Assembly: GCF_023740735.1 (NCBI RefSeq) | Contig: NZ_JAMRXH010000015.1 | Coordinates: forward strand, 140,259-204,258 | Direction of reading: 5' to 3' | From: Nocardia sp. CDC159 | GTDB lineage: Bacteria > Actinomycetota > Actinomycetes > Mycobacteriales > Mycobacteriaceae | Length of the DNA stretch: 64,000 nucleotides | In this document: in pieces, positions 42,254 to 51,157 of the stretch | Layout: every line of letters begins with the position of its first letter | Numbering within the stretch: the first letter of the stretch is position 1 | The notes under the pieces: model-generated | Told to the model about the DNA's origin: nothing | The model's input: only the letters and a program-made list of their open reading frames with translations | The model's database searches: none | Position numbers and translations under genes: made by a program

Positions 42254-45087
42254 CGGCGTACCTCCCGGGCGCTGTCGGTGCGGGACGGGAGGTTCTCGGT
42301 ATCCAGTCGCGCGCCCAGGCTGCGCAGGACGTCGAGCACCAGCCCGACCACGATCAGATAGACGCCGAGGTCGAAAAGCATTGCCGTAACCAGCTTCACC
42401 TGCCCGAGGATCGGCAGCGTCACCTCGATGATCGCCGACGACAGCGGTGGCGCGCCGAGCAGCAGCGAGGCGGTGGCCGTCCCGGCCGACAGCGTGAGGC
42501 CCGCCCCGAGCACATGTCCGGCGTCGACCGGCAGCGCCTCGGCCAGCTCGTAGCGTCCGCCCGCGAGATATCGCAGTACCAGTGCCAATCCGGCCGTCAG
42601 GCCGCCCGCGAAGCCACCGCCGGGGGCGTTGTGACCGGCGAAGAAGAAGTAGACCGACAGCATCATGATGGTCGGGAACAGCAGCCGCGTCGTCATCGCC
42701 AGCACCATCGACCGATCGCGCGGCGCGACCAGCGGGGCGGCCGGCAGCCAGTACGCCCGATCCGGATCGGGGGTGTAGCCGGGCGCGTCGGCCACCCGGG
42801 GGAGGGTACCGAAGCGGCGGCTGCGGAACACCAGTGAGGCCACGCCGGTCGCGGCGACCACCAGGACGGAGATCTCGCCCAGGGTGTCCCAGGCGCGAAT
42901 GTCGACCAGCAGGACGTTCACCGCGTTCTTGCCGCCGCCCAATTCGTATGCGGCCCGCGGAATCCGCTGCCAGATCGGCTGCGCACCGCGGGCGGCGGTC
43001 GCGCAGGCGGCCAGTACCGCGACCGTCACGCCGACGGCGCTCGCCAGCAGTGCGCGGCGCACCTTGAAGGCCGCGGTGCGGCGGGGTTCGATCTCGGCGG
43101 GAAACTTGCGCAGCACCAGCACGAAGATCACCAGCGTGAGCGTCTCCACCAGGAACTGGGTCAGCGCCAGATCGGGCGCGCCGTGCAGCGCGAAGATCAC
43201 CCCGCAGCCGTAGCCGGTGACCCCGACCAGCAGCACGCTCGCGAGGCGATTGCGCATCACCGTCGCGCCCAGCGCCATGGCGATCATGATCAGTCCGACC
43301 ACCGGTTGCAGTGGCGAATCCCACAGCCGCGCACGCACTTCCGCGCGCGCTCCGGTCAGCAGCATGGCTAGGGGCAGCACGGTCAGCGTGATCAGGATGA
43401 GCGCCTGATTCAGCGGCAGCGAACCGCGCTGGGTGGCCGCGGTCATGCGCAGCGACAGCTGGTCCATGGCGCGCAGCGTGGCGTCGTACACGCGATCGGC
43501 ATTGCCCAGCCGCGGGTTTGTGGACGCGCCGATGCGGTCGCGGATCTCGAACAGGACCACGCCGCAGGCGATCACCACCATCGTCAGCGTCAGCGGATGT
43601 CCGAAGCCGTGCCACAGTGCCAGCCGCGCGGGTTCCGGTCCCGCAAGGGTTTCCGCGTAGGGGCGCAGCAGCCGGTCCAGCAGTGGCGCGCCGAGCCCGG
43701 CGGCCAGGCTCGCCGACGCGAGCAGCGCCGCGGGCGCGACGAACAGCGGATCCGGCCGCTGCCAGGGCGTCTCGGATTCGGGCGCGCCGACCGGCTTGGA
43801 ACCGAATGCGCCCCAGACGAATCGGATGCTGTATCCCACGGTCAGCATCGAGCCGACCACCACGCCCGCGCCGATCGCCAGTTTTGCTGGTGCGGCGAGG
43901 TTCTCGGCGTCGAGCACCGCGCCGAGGGCGCTCTCCTTGCCGATGAATCCGACCAGCGGGGGTAATCCGGCCATACTGGCCGCGGCCAGGATCGCGATCG
44001 CGCACAGTCCCGGCGCGCGCCGCCCCACTCCCGACAGTCGTCGCAGATCCCGGGTGCCCGCGCTGTGGTCGACGACGCCGACCACCATGAACAGGCACGC
44101 CTTGAACAGCGCATGTGACACGATGAGCGCCACACCGGCGATGGCCGCATCGGGCGTCCCGAGGCCGAGCAGGGTCATCAGGAAGCCCAGCTGACTCACC
44201 GTGCCGAAGGCCAGCATCAGCTTCAGGTCGTATACCTGCAGCGCGCGCAGGCCCGCGAGCAGCATCGACAGCACCCCGAGGGTGAGCACGATCGGATGCC
44301 AGGGCGCGGCCACCGAGAAGGCCGGGGCCAGCCGCGCCACCAGATACACACCGGCCTTGACCATCGCCGCCGCGTGCAGATAGGCGCTGACCGGGGTGGG
44401 CGCGGCCATCGCGCCCGGCAGCCAGAAGTGCAGCGGCACGATCGCCGATTTGCTCAACGCGCCCACCAGGATCAGCACGATCGCGACGCCGGTGGCCCAG
44501 TCCCGCGGATCGGCCCGCACCAGCACCTCCGACAGCAGATAGCTGCCGCCGTGCTGACCGAGCACGATGATGCCGACCAGCATGGCCAGCCCGCCCGCGC
44601 CGGTGACCAGCAGCGCCTGCAGCGCCGCCCGGCGACCGGCGATCCGATCGGCGTGATGACCGACCAGCAGGAACGACAGGACGGTCGTGGCCTCCCAGAA
44701 GGTGAACAGCAGCAGCATGTTGTCGCTCACGACGAGCCCGAACATGGCCCCCGCGAAGGCGACCAGATATCCGGCGAAAATGCCCAGGCGCTGCGGATTG
44801 TCGTCGTCGAAATAGTGGGCGCAGTAGGCCAGGATCAGTGCCCCGATGCCGAGCACCAGCGCCGCCATGATCGAGGCCAGCGCGTCGAAGCGCAGGTCGA
44901 GGTTCAGGTGGATGCCCGGCGCCCACTCGATGCGCAGCGCCTGCCCGCTGTTCCAGTTGGCGATCACCCAGCCCAGCGCCGCCAGCGGGACGAGGGCCAG
45001 CGCGTAGAAACCGCGCCTGCCCACCGATCGCACGCACGGCGGCGCGAACAGGGCGGCGGCGGCATGCGCGAGCAGGATTGCGAGCAA
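42250..45087 (-). CDS. mrpA: Mrp antiporter subunit A fused to B
   Basis: 945 residues; MrpA (ND5-like, residues about 1-780) with the MrpB-type domain at its C-terminus, so no separate mrpB is needed. ND5-like blocks: FTFWEATTVLSFLLVGHHAD, HFWLPGAMAAPTPVSAYLHA, MVKAGVYLVARL, SHALFKACLFMVVGVVDHSA. MrpB-like part: RLLFPTIMMLSVYFFFAGHN, GGGFAGGLTAGLALVLRYLA, FDLGVYLIVVGLVLDVLR. Starts at a TTG (45087) preceded by ggag; a more 5' start is not supported. Heads the operon mrpA(B)CDEFG for Na+ export and pH homeostasis. Confidence 0.94.
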   Translation of the reverse strand: MLAILLAHAAAALFAPPCVRSVGRRGFYALALVPLAALGWVIANWNSGQALRIEWAPGIHLNLDLRFDALASIMAALVLGIGALILAYCAHYFDDDNPQRLGIFAGYLVAFAGAMFGLVVSDNMLLLFTFWEATTVLSFLLVGHHADRIAGRRAALQALLVTGAGGLAMLVGIIVLGQHGGSYLLSEVLVRADPRDWATGVAIVLILVGALSKSAIVPLHFWLPGAMAAPTPVSAYLHAAAMVKAGVYLVARLAPAFSVAAPWHPIVLTLGVLSMLLAGLRALQVYDLKLMLAFGTVSQLGFLMTLLGLGTPDAAIAGVALIVSHALFKACLFMVVGVVDHSAGTRDLRRLSGVGRRAPGLCAIAILAAASMAGLPPLVGFIGKESALGAVLDAENLAAPAKLAIGAGVVVGSMLTVGYSIRFVWGAFGSKPVGAPESETPWQRPDPLFVAPAALLASASLAAGLGAPLLDRLLRPYAETLAGPEPARLALWHGFGHPLTLTMVVIACGVVLFEIRDRIGASTNPRLGNADRVYDATLRAMDQLSLRMTAATQRGSLPLNQALILITLTVLPLAMLLTGARAEVRARLWDSPLQPVVGLIMIAMALGATVMRNRLASVLLVGVTGYGCGVIFALHGAPDLALTQFLVETLTLVIFVLVLRKFPAEIEPRRTAAFKVRRALLASAVGVTVAVLAACATAARGAQPIWQRIPRAAYELGGGKNAVNVLLVDIRAWDTLGEISVLVVAATGVASLVFRSRRFGTLPRVADAPGYTPDPDRAYWLPAAPLVAPRDRSMVLAMTTRLLFPTIMMLSVYFFFAGHNAPGGGFAGGLTAGLALVLRYLAGGRYELAEALPVDAGHVLGAGLTLSAGTATASLLLGAPPLSSAIIEVTLPILGQVKLVTAMLFDLGVYLIVVGLVLDVLRSLGARLDTENLPSRTDSAREVRR

Positions 45088-45212
45088 ACGTCACTCCGTC
45101 GGGTCGGCGGCGGGGTGGTGCGGTGTCGATCCTACTTGCCGCACTCGGTGTTTCCGGTTCGTCGAGGGTATGGCCTGGGCCATGTTCGGCGGTCTCGGCT
45201 ATATATCCGCAA

Positions 45213-46538
45213 TCAGGATTCGGCGGCCTTGCCGCGGGTACCCGGGATGGTCGGCGCACGCCAGCGGCGCAGCGCTATCAGCCCGATGACACAGGCGATC
45301 GTGATCGCGAACGCGGTCCAGTACGGAGTCGGCGAATCGGGCGTGGGCGTCTGGGTGTAGTACCAATGTCCGTTCTCGACGGTGACGGTGCCGTAATCGT
45401 TGCGGCTCGGGTGATCGCGCAGCGCGACGACCACCGAGGGCACGAAGACGATCGCCATACCCAACACCCGGGTCGGGTTGTAGCGCGGCGCGGCGCTCGA
45501 GAAGCAGTATCCGGACAGTGCGGCCAGCACGATGCTGAAGGCCGCCGTGCGCACCGGCGATGCCGCGCCCCCGGCCGTGAGCGCGCCGAGGACCGCGGTC
45601 GCGGCGAACGCGGCCAGCGCGGCCATTGGGGCCGGACGCCGGAATCCCAACAGGATTCCGCCCGCGACCACCGCGATCAGCGGTATCGCGGTCCAGGTCG
45701 GCACCGCGGAGGGCAGGAGGGTCGCGCCCACTCCGGACAGCGCGATGGTCAGCAGGACGAGGGTGCCGTCGCGGCGCGGCAGCAGCATCGCGGCGATCAT
45801 TCCCGCCACGACGGTCGCCAGCGCGGCCGTGCCGATGTCCACGAGGTTGTCGCCGTGATGGGCCAGCCATTCCGTGCCGAACAGGGTCACCCCGACGAAC
45901 AGCGTCCCGGCGAGGATCGGCGCCATCGGCAGTTCGAAGGAGCGCCGCTCGATCCCGGAGCGGTGGCGGTTGAGAACGGTGCCCACGGCGACCACGATCA
46001 TCGTCACCACGATCAGCCACAGCGGCGGGGTGTCGCCGGTCGGCGAGTACACCGTCCCCAAACCGGTCGAGTGCGCCTCCCCGTGCGGGGCGGGGACGGC
46101 CGTGCCGATCACGACGCTGCTCAGCGCGCCCAGCGTCCAGCCGAACACCTGGGGACGGCCGTGCAGGACGGCGGTGGCGATGCCGCCGAACAGGATCCCG
46201 GCCGCGATGGAGTCCACGTAGTTCAGGGTGGACAGCGAGGTCACCGGGCCGGCGTGCTGCCCGGCAACATGATTGACGTACATGATCACGATGCCGAACA
46301 GGGCCGCGCCCCACGCGGCTAGACCGTGGTTGACCGTCGTGGCGAATACGGCCACGACCAGGGCGATGATGACCCCGGCGGCGATCGATCGGGGCAGGGT
46401 GTAGGCCATCAGGTCCAGTTGCAGCGCACTGGATTCCGAGCTCCAGGCGAAGTTGATCGGCAGCATGAGTGACATTCCCGCAACCAAGGTGCTCAGGAAT
46501 GCCGTACCCGTCTCGAATGCTTCGCGACCGCTCCGCAC
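45213..46538 (-). CDS. Polytopic membrane protein of unknown function
   Basis: 441 residues from a GTG, with about 12 hydrophobic spans (for example VIIALVVAVFATTVNHGLAA, WLIVVTMIVVAVGTVL, IPLIAVVAGGILLGF, YWTAFAITIACVIGLIAL). A hydrophilic loop near the C-terminus reads VENGHWYYTQTPTPDSPTPY. No transporter signature recognised; the family is unknown to me. It lies 125 bp before the mrp operon start on the same strand and 52 bp after the AAA ATPase gene. Confidence 0.7.
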   Translation of the reverse strand: MRSGREAFETGTAFLSTLVAGMSLMLPINFAWSSESSALQLDLMAYTLPRSIAAGVIIALVVAVFATTVNHGLAAWGAALFGIVIMYVNHVAGQHAGPVTSLSTLNYVDSIAAGILFGGIATAVLHGRPQVFGWTLGALSSVVIGTAVPAPHGEAHSTGLGTVYSPTGDTPPLWLIVVTMIVVAVGTVLNRHRSGIERRSFELPMAPILAGTLFVGVTLFGTEWLAHHGDNLVDIGTAALATVVAGMIAAMLLPRRDGTLVLLTIALSGVGATLLPSAVPTWTAIPLIAVVAGGILLGFRRPAPMAALAAFAATAVLGALTAGGAASPVRTAAFSIVLAALSGYCFSSAAPRYNPTRVLGMAIVFVPSVVVALRDHPSRNDYGTVTVENGHWYYTQTPTPDSPTPYWTAFAITIACVIGLIALRRWRAPTIPGTRGKAAES

Positions 46539-46590
46539 CAGGACAAATTACCTGTGAAAAGGATTACGCCCGCATTCGACGTGCCGGTTA

Positions 46591-48804
46591 CTAGATATTT
46601 GCCCGATTCTCGGCGAAGCGCCGCAGCGACTCGACCTGATCCGGGTCCAGCGAGGGGCGCACCGCGGCGCGGGCCGCGACCACATCCGTGCTCGTGATGT
46701 CGGCGGCGTCGACGTCGCGGCGCATGGCCGCCAGCGCGGCCTCGCGCAGCAGGGCCGCGCAGTCGGCGGCGGAATAGCCGTCGAGGTCCGCGGCCAGTTC
46801 GGTCAGGCGCACATCGGCGGCCAGCGGCACCGAGCGCGCGGCGGTGCGCAGGATCTCGGTGCGCGCGGCGGCGTCCGGCGGCGGCACGAACACCAGCCGC
46901 TCCAGCCGACCGGGGCGGGTCAGCGCCGGATCGATGAGTTCGGGCCGGTTGGTCGCGCCGACCACGACCACGTCGCGCAGCGGCTCCACCCCGTCCAACT
47001 CGGTGAGCAGCGCGGCCACCACCCGGTCGGCGACGCCGGAATCGCTGCTCTGCCCGCGCCGCGGCGCGAGGGCGTCGATCTCGTCGAGGAAGATCAGCGA
47101 CGGCGCCGAATCGCGTGCGCGCTGGAACAATTCGCGCACCGCGCGCTCGGAGGAGCCGACCCACTTGTCCATCAGCTCCGCGCCCTTCACCGCGTGCACG
47201 CTGAGCTGGCCCGTTCCGGCCAGGGCGCGCACCAGGAACGTCTTACCGCAGCCGGGTGGTCCGTAGAGGAGCACGCCACGAGGCGGGTCGATGCCCAGGC
47301 GGGCGAAGGAGTCCGGATGGCGCAGCGGCCACAGCACCGCCTCGGTGAGGGCCTGCTTGGTCTCGACCATATCGCCGACGTCGTCGAGGCTCAGGCTGCC
47401 GATCGCCAATTCCTCGGTTCCCGAACGCGACAGCGGCCGGATCACGGCCAGCGCGCCCACCAGATCGTCCTGGGTGAGCACGGGATCGGCGTGGTCGCGG
47501 CTGGCCCGCGAGGCCGCCCGCAGCGCCGCCTCGCGGCACAGGGCGGCCAGATCGGAGACCACGAAACCCGGCGTGCGGGCGGCGATCTCGTCCAGCGTCA
47601 GTTGCTCGGTGGGCACCTTGCGCAGCAGCTGTTCGAGTAGATCCTTGCGCACGGCCGCGGTGGGCAGGGTGAGCGCGACCTCGCGATCGCACAGATCCGG
47701 CGCGCGCAAACGGCTGTCGACCCGGGCGGGGGCCGAGGTGGTAGCCAGGAAGGCGACGCCCGGGGTGGCGACGGCAGCGCGCAGCTGATCGAGGATGAGC
47801 GTCGCCACCGGTTCGGGTTCGGCGGGCAGCAGGGCATCGATATCGGTGATCACCAGCACGCCGCCCGGACCGGAACAGATTTCGGCGACCGCCAGGCCCA
47901 CCTCGCGCAGCCGGGTGCCGCTCTCGGTGGCGCCGACGGTCGGGCCGTCGAGTTCCACGATGCGCCGCGGCGTGGCGACCGCCCGCGCCAGGGTGGCCTT
48001 ACCCGCCCCGGCCGGGCCGGTGATCAGCACGCCGAGATGCGGTGGGGCGCCGAGGGTCTTCAGCAGTTCGGGCTCGTCGAGGGCGAGGCTGAGCCATTCC
48101 GCGAGCTTGTTCGCCTGCGCGCGCACGCCCGCCAGCTCGGCGACGTCGACGGCGGAGGGCCGCTCCCGCACCCGCATCCGGGTGCCGGGCAAACCGGTCT
48201 GGGCGCCGTGCCCCGCGCCGGGATCGTGCGAGGCGTCGATCGCGGGCACCCCGGCGCCCCAGACGACCGCGCTGTTGGGCTGCACGCTCACCGGGCCGGG
48301 CGACGGATCTGTGGCGGTGACGGTGAGCAACTCCGAGGTCCACGCGATGCCGAAGGCCCGCGACAGCGCCTGCGAGGCGGCGGCGGTGCTGGTGCCCGGC
48401 CCGAGATCGCGCGGCAGCAGCGAGACCGCGTCACCGACCGTGACGACCTTGCCCAGCAGCGCCTGCCGCAGCGTCTGTTCCGGAATCGTCGCCATCGCCT
48501 GGGCCGATCCGGTGACCGACAGCTGCCGCGCCCCGAACACCGTCACCCGTGCGACCACGACGGTCGCATCCTCCTTGACTCCCGCATTGGACAGCGTCAC
48601 ATCGTCGAGCAGTATCACCCCGGCCGGAGTCCCGGCGGGCGCGATTCCGGCCACCGCGGCCGTGCGCCGCGATCCGATCAGCGCGATCCCATCCCACTCC
48701 CGCAACCCCAACGCCGCCAACGCTTCGGGATGCAGCCGCACCACCCCCCGCCGCGCATCGGCAGCCGACGGATTCAACCGAGCAGTCAGGGACAGCGAGG
48801 ACAC
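46591..48804 (-). CDS. Two-domain AAA ATPase (CDC48/VCP-like)
   Basis: 737 residues from GTG 48804 (TTG 48807 is adjacent), the length of mycobacterial Rv0435c. N-terminal double-psi barrel-like part (ARLNPSAADARRGVVRLHPE). The first AAA module has Walker A GPAGAGKATL, with Ala where Thr/Ser is usual, and Walker B VLVITDIDAL lacking the DE pair, so it is probably not catalytic. The second module is canonical: LLYGPPGCGKTFLVRAL, LIFLDEIDAL, and NRPELIDPALTRPGRLER with the SRH arginine. Likely a ring-shaped protein remodeller. Neighbours pssA/psd are conserved, but the link to phospholipid synthesis is unknown. Confidence 0.88.
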   Translation of the reverse strand: MSSLSLTARLNPSAADARRGVVRLHPEALAALGLREWDGIALIGSRRTAAVAGIAPAGTPAGVILLDDVTLSNAGVKEDATVVVARVTVFGARQLSVTGSAQAMATIPEQTLRQALLGKVVTVGDAVSLLPRDLGPGTSTAAASQALSRAFGIAWTSELLTVTATDPSPGPVSVQPNSAVVWGAGVPAIDASHDPGAGHGAQTGLPGTRMRVRERPSAVDVAELAGVRAQANKLAEWLSLALDEPELLKTLGAPPHLGVLITGPAGAGKATLARAVATPRRIVELDGPTVGATESGTRLREVGLAVAEICSGPGGVLVITDIDALLPAEPEPVATLILDQLRAAVATPGVAFLATTSAPARVDSRLRAPDLCDREVALTLPTAAVRKDLLEQLLRKVPTEQLTLDEIAARTPGFVVSDLAALCREAALRAASRASRDHADPVLTQDDLVGALAVIRPLSRSGTEELAIGSLSLDDVGDMVETKQALTEAVLWPLRHPDSFARLGIDPPRGVLLYGPPGCGKTFLVRALAGTGQLSVHAVKGAELMDKWVGSSERAVRELFQRARDSAPSLIFLDEIDALAPRRGQSSDSGVADRVVAALLTELDGVEPLRDVVVVGATNRPELIDPALTRPGRLERLVFVPPPDAAARTEILRTAARSVPLAADVRLTELAADLDGYSAADCAALLREAALAAMRRDVDAADITSTDVVAARAAVRPSLDPDQVESLRRFAENRANI

Positions 48805-48839
48805 CAAGCAATAGTATTTGCGCCGCCTCCGGCGTCGCG

Positions 48840-48869
48840 GGCTTGCGGCGCCCGGAGGTGCCGCAAGCC
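48840..48869 (-). terminator. Hairpin between pssA and AAA ATPase genes
   Basis: GGCTTGCGGC and GCCGCAAGCC, 10-bp perfect arms with a 10-base loop, in the 92-bp gap. Probably limits read-through from psd-pssA into the ATPase gene; no T-run is seen. Confidence 0.5.
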
Positions 48870-48896
48870 TTGCGGGCACTGCGGTTTCAGAAGCTG

Positions 48897-49775
48897 CTAC
48901 CGCTGCCGCTGTCCCGGGCGCCGCAGGCGCAGCCGGGCCGAGGAGACCGAGACGCGCAGGGCCGGGCGGCGGCGGGTCGCGCGGCGCACGGCGCGGCGCT
49001 CGGCGGGCTTGTGGTGCCAGACCTCGGGGCGGGCCGCCAGCCAGCGCTGGGAGCGCCAGGCGAACGGGATGTGCGCGAGATACAGGCCCACCAGGACCAT
49101 CAGCAGGATCAGCGGATAGGTCACCAGCGCCGCGGCGGCCAGCGCGACCAGGACCAGCAGCAGGGCCGCGGCCTGCGGCGCCACCGATACCGACTTCATC
49201 GCCAGCGTGGGGATGGTGCTCACGGCCAGCAGCGCGGCGAGCACGGTCCAGACCGCGACCACCGGGAAGTTGTTCCACCAGCCGTTGCCGAACTGCTCGT
49301 GCAGGGCCACCGGTAGCAGGGCGATGAGCGCCGCCGCGGGCGCCGGGACGCCGACGAAATACTCCCGCGACCAATCGGGCCGGGTGTCGTCGTCCATCAG
49401 CGTGTTGAACCGGGCCAGCCGCAGCACCAGACTCACGGTGTAGATGAGCGCGATGATCCAGCCCGCGCTGTCCTGCCGCAGGAAGCCGATGTAGAGCACC
49501 AGCGCGGGCGCGACACCGAAGGAGATCGCGTCGGACAGTGAATCCAGCTCCGCACCGATCTTGGTGGTGGCGGACAACATTCGCGCCAGCCGCCCGTCGA
49601 GGGTGTCGAGCACGGCCGCCGCGCCGATCATCGCCAGCGCCACGTCGAGCTGACCGTCCAGGGTGAACTTGACCGCCGAGAGCCCCGCGCACAGCGCGAG
49701 GATCGTGACCACGCTGGGCAGCAGGCGGACCGTCCGGCGGCGACGCCCCGCGCCGACCACTGTTTCCTCGATCAT
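48897..49775 (-). CDS. pssA: CDP-diacylglycerol-serine O-phosphatidyltransferase PssA
   Basis: Makes phosphatidylserine; membrane enzyme of 292 residues with about eight spans. The CDP-alcohol phosphotransferase motif DG-xx-AR-(x8)-G-xxx-D-xxx-D is complete in DGRLARMLSATTKIGAEL then DSLSD. The C-terminal about 50 residues are strongly basic. The ATG overlaps the psd stop by 4 bp, so the next-step decarboxylase is translationally coupled. Confidence 0.95.
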   Translation of the reverse strand: MIEETVVGAGRRRRTVRLLPSVVTILALCAGLSAVKFTLDGQLDVALAMIGAAAVLDTLDGRLARMLSATTKIGAELDSLSDAISFGVAPALVLYIGFLRQDSAGWIIALIYTVSLVLRLARFNTLMDDDTRPDWSREYFVGVPAPAAALIALLPVALHEQFGNGWWNNFPVVAVWTVLAALLAVSTIPTLAMKSVSVAPQAAALLLVLVALAAAALVTYPLILLMVLVGLYLAHIPFAWRSQRWLAARPEVWHHKPAERRAVRRATRRRPALRVSVSSARLRLRRPGQRQR

Positions 49776-50485
49776 GACAGTTCGGCCAGCACCGTCTCCC
49801 CGCCGATCGTGCGCTGTCCGGGCTCCACGAGCAGCCGCGTCCCGGCCGGGAAATAGGTGTCGACGCGGGAGCCGAAGCGGATCAGCCCGTAGGTGTCGCC
49901 GATGGTGAGCGAATCACCGATCCGGGCGTCGCAGACGATGCGCCGCGCCAGCAGCCCGGCGATCTGCACGACCGTGACCAGCCGTCCGGACGCGGTCTCG
50001 AGCACCATGGCGTTGCGCTCGTTGACCTCGCTGGCCTCGGGCAGGTCGGCGGAGCGGAATTGCCCACGGCGATAGGCGATATCGCGCACGGTGCCCGATA
50101 CGGGGGTGCGCTGCACATGCACATCGAGCACCGACAGGAAGATGCTGACCCGGGGCAGTTCCTCGGTGCCGAGATTCAGTTCAGCCGGCGGGGCGGCCTT
50201 GTCGACCAGGGCGATCTGCCCGTCGGCGGGGGCGACCACCACGCCGGATCGGTTCGGCGGCACCCGATTCGGATGCCGGAAGAACCCCGCCGTCGCCGCC
50301 GCGGCCGTCAGACCCGCCCGGCGTACCCACGTGCGCTTGCGCCCCACCAGGGCAACCGCCAGCGGCGCCGCGACGAACGGCAGGCCGGCGGGATGCAGCG
50401 GCGGAATCGCGTCGCGGACCAGATCGGCGACATGACCGAGCCCGGTGCGTTCGGGCGTGCCGGGCGGCGTGGGACGGCGGGCCAC
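49772..50485 (-). CDS. psd: Phosphatidylserine decarboxylase (short, pyruvoyl type)
   Basis: Converts phosphatidylserine to phosphatidylethanolamine. 237 residues from a GTG, the short actinobacterial/archaetidylserine-like form. RFGSRVDTYFPAG holds the self-cleavage Gly-Ser that generates the pyruvoyl group; VRDIAYRRGQF and SPVDG-like VVAPADGQIALV are also family blocks. One N-terminal hydrophobic region (LPFVAAPLAVALVG). First gene of the psd-pssA pair. Confidence 0.93.
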   Translation of the reverse strand: MARRPTPPGTPERTGLGHVADLVRDAIPPLHPAGLPFVAAPLAVALVGRKRTWVRRAGLTAAAATAGFFRHPNRVPPNRSGVVVAPADGQIALVDKAAPPAELNLGTEELPRVSIFLSVLDVHVQRTPVSGTVRDIAYRRGQFRSADLPEASEVNERNAMVLETASGRLVTVVQIAGLLARRIVCDARIGDSLTIGDTYGLIRFGSRVDTYFPAGTRLLVEPGQRTIGGETVLAELS

Positions 50486-50559
50486 AGGCTCCTCTTTCGT
50501 GCGCGGATGTCTACGCGGTTGTCGAGACCGCGCTCACACCTTACGGGACGCACGCCTTA

Positions 50560-50592
50560 GGAGGGTGTGACGGAACAGTCCGCACACCCTCC
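50560..50592 (-). terminator. Hairpin terminator after GlsB-like gene
   Basis: GGAGGGTGTG pairs with CACACCCTCC and, past one bulged A, CGGA pairs with TCCG around an ACAG tetraloop: a 14-bp stem. It sits downstream of the minus-strand GlsB-like gene and upstream of psd, separating the two transcripts. Confidence 0.65.
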
Positions 50593-50633
50593 GCAGGCCT
50601 CGTTACGTGTGGATCCGCCGTGCTTAGGGCGGA

Positions 50634-50906
50634 TCAGCCGACTTTGCGGCGACCGGTGACCAGTCCCACCAGGAACAGCAGGATCACCGCGCCGCCGAGG
50701 CAGGTGAGGAAGCTGAAGATGAGCCCGCCGCCCTCGACGTCGACGCCGAGCAGCTTGAGCAGGAAACCGCCCAGCAAACCGCCGATTACGCCGACGACGA
50801 TGTTGAGGAAGATGCCCTGCTGGGCATCGGTTCCCATGATCTTGCTGCCAATCCATCCGGCGAGGCCGCCGATGATGATCCAGCCGATAATCCCGAGACC
50901 GAGCAT
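50634..50906 (-). CDS. GlsB/YeaQ/YmgE family stress-response membrane protein
   Basis: 90 residues, three spans. The family signature LGLGIIGWIIIGGLAGWIGS opens the protein and GIFLNIVVGVIGGLLGGFLL follows, with a third span FLTCLGGAVILLFLVGLV. Homologues are general-stress-induced and of unknown mechanism. ATG at 50906, divergent from fabH across 251 bp that holds several palindromes. Confidence 0.9.
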   Translation of the reverse strand: MLGLGIIGWIIIGGLAGWIGSKIMGTDAQQGIFLNIVVGVIGGLLGGFLLKLLGVDVEGGGLIFSFLTCLGGAVILLFLVGLVTGRRKVG

Positions 50907-50997
50907 TGTGTCCTCGAATCACTCGTTGGAACAGGTTGACACCGGCCGCGCGAGGGGTCCCGAGCCACCGGTATGCGAACTGGCAATACCCGAAACG

Positions 50998-51055
50998 ATT
51001 GTGACAATACCCACCTGCCGAAAGCGCGTTTCGAGCTAATATGAGGGGGCCTCAT
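50998..51055. promoter_or_regulatory. Cluster of inverted repeats upstream of fabH
   Basis: Three short palindromes in 58 bp: ATTGT-G-ACAAT (50998-51008), CGAAA-GCGCG-TTTCG area (51019-51033), and ATGAGG-GGG-CCTCAT (51041-51055). TAATAT at 51037-51042 resembles a -10 box, and the third palindrome overlaps its downstream edge, a repressor-like position. No factor is assigned. Confidence 0.4.
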
Positions 51056-51157
51056 GTCTACGGACTCGTAGGGAGTCGTGAGGGCCCGATGAAGGATCGT
51101 TCGACGCGCGGGTGAGGCCGAGTGCAACGCCTGCCGGAGGGTACTAGGAGAAGCACG

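Noticed and set aside
41870..45259. 1129-codon frame fusing mrpC with upstream sequence
   Set aside because: Only the last 127 codons are MrpC; the rest is out of frame with the real MrpA-B.
45078..46322. Plus-strand 414-codon frame opposite the polytopic membrane protein
   Set aside because: Arg/Gln/His-rich shadow without hydrophobic spans or motifs.
46591..49692. Single 1033-codon minus-strand protein joining the AAA ATPase with upstream sequence
   Set aside because: The upstream part is an off-frame reading of pssA; a GTG at 48804 and the family length give the real start.
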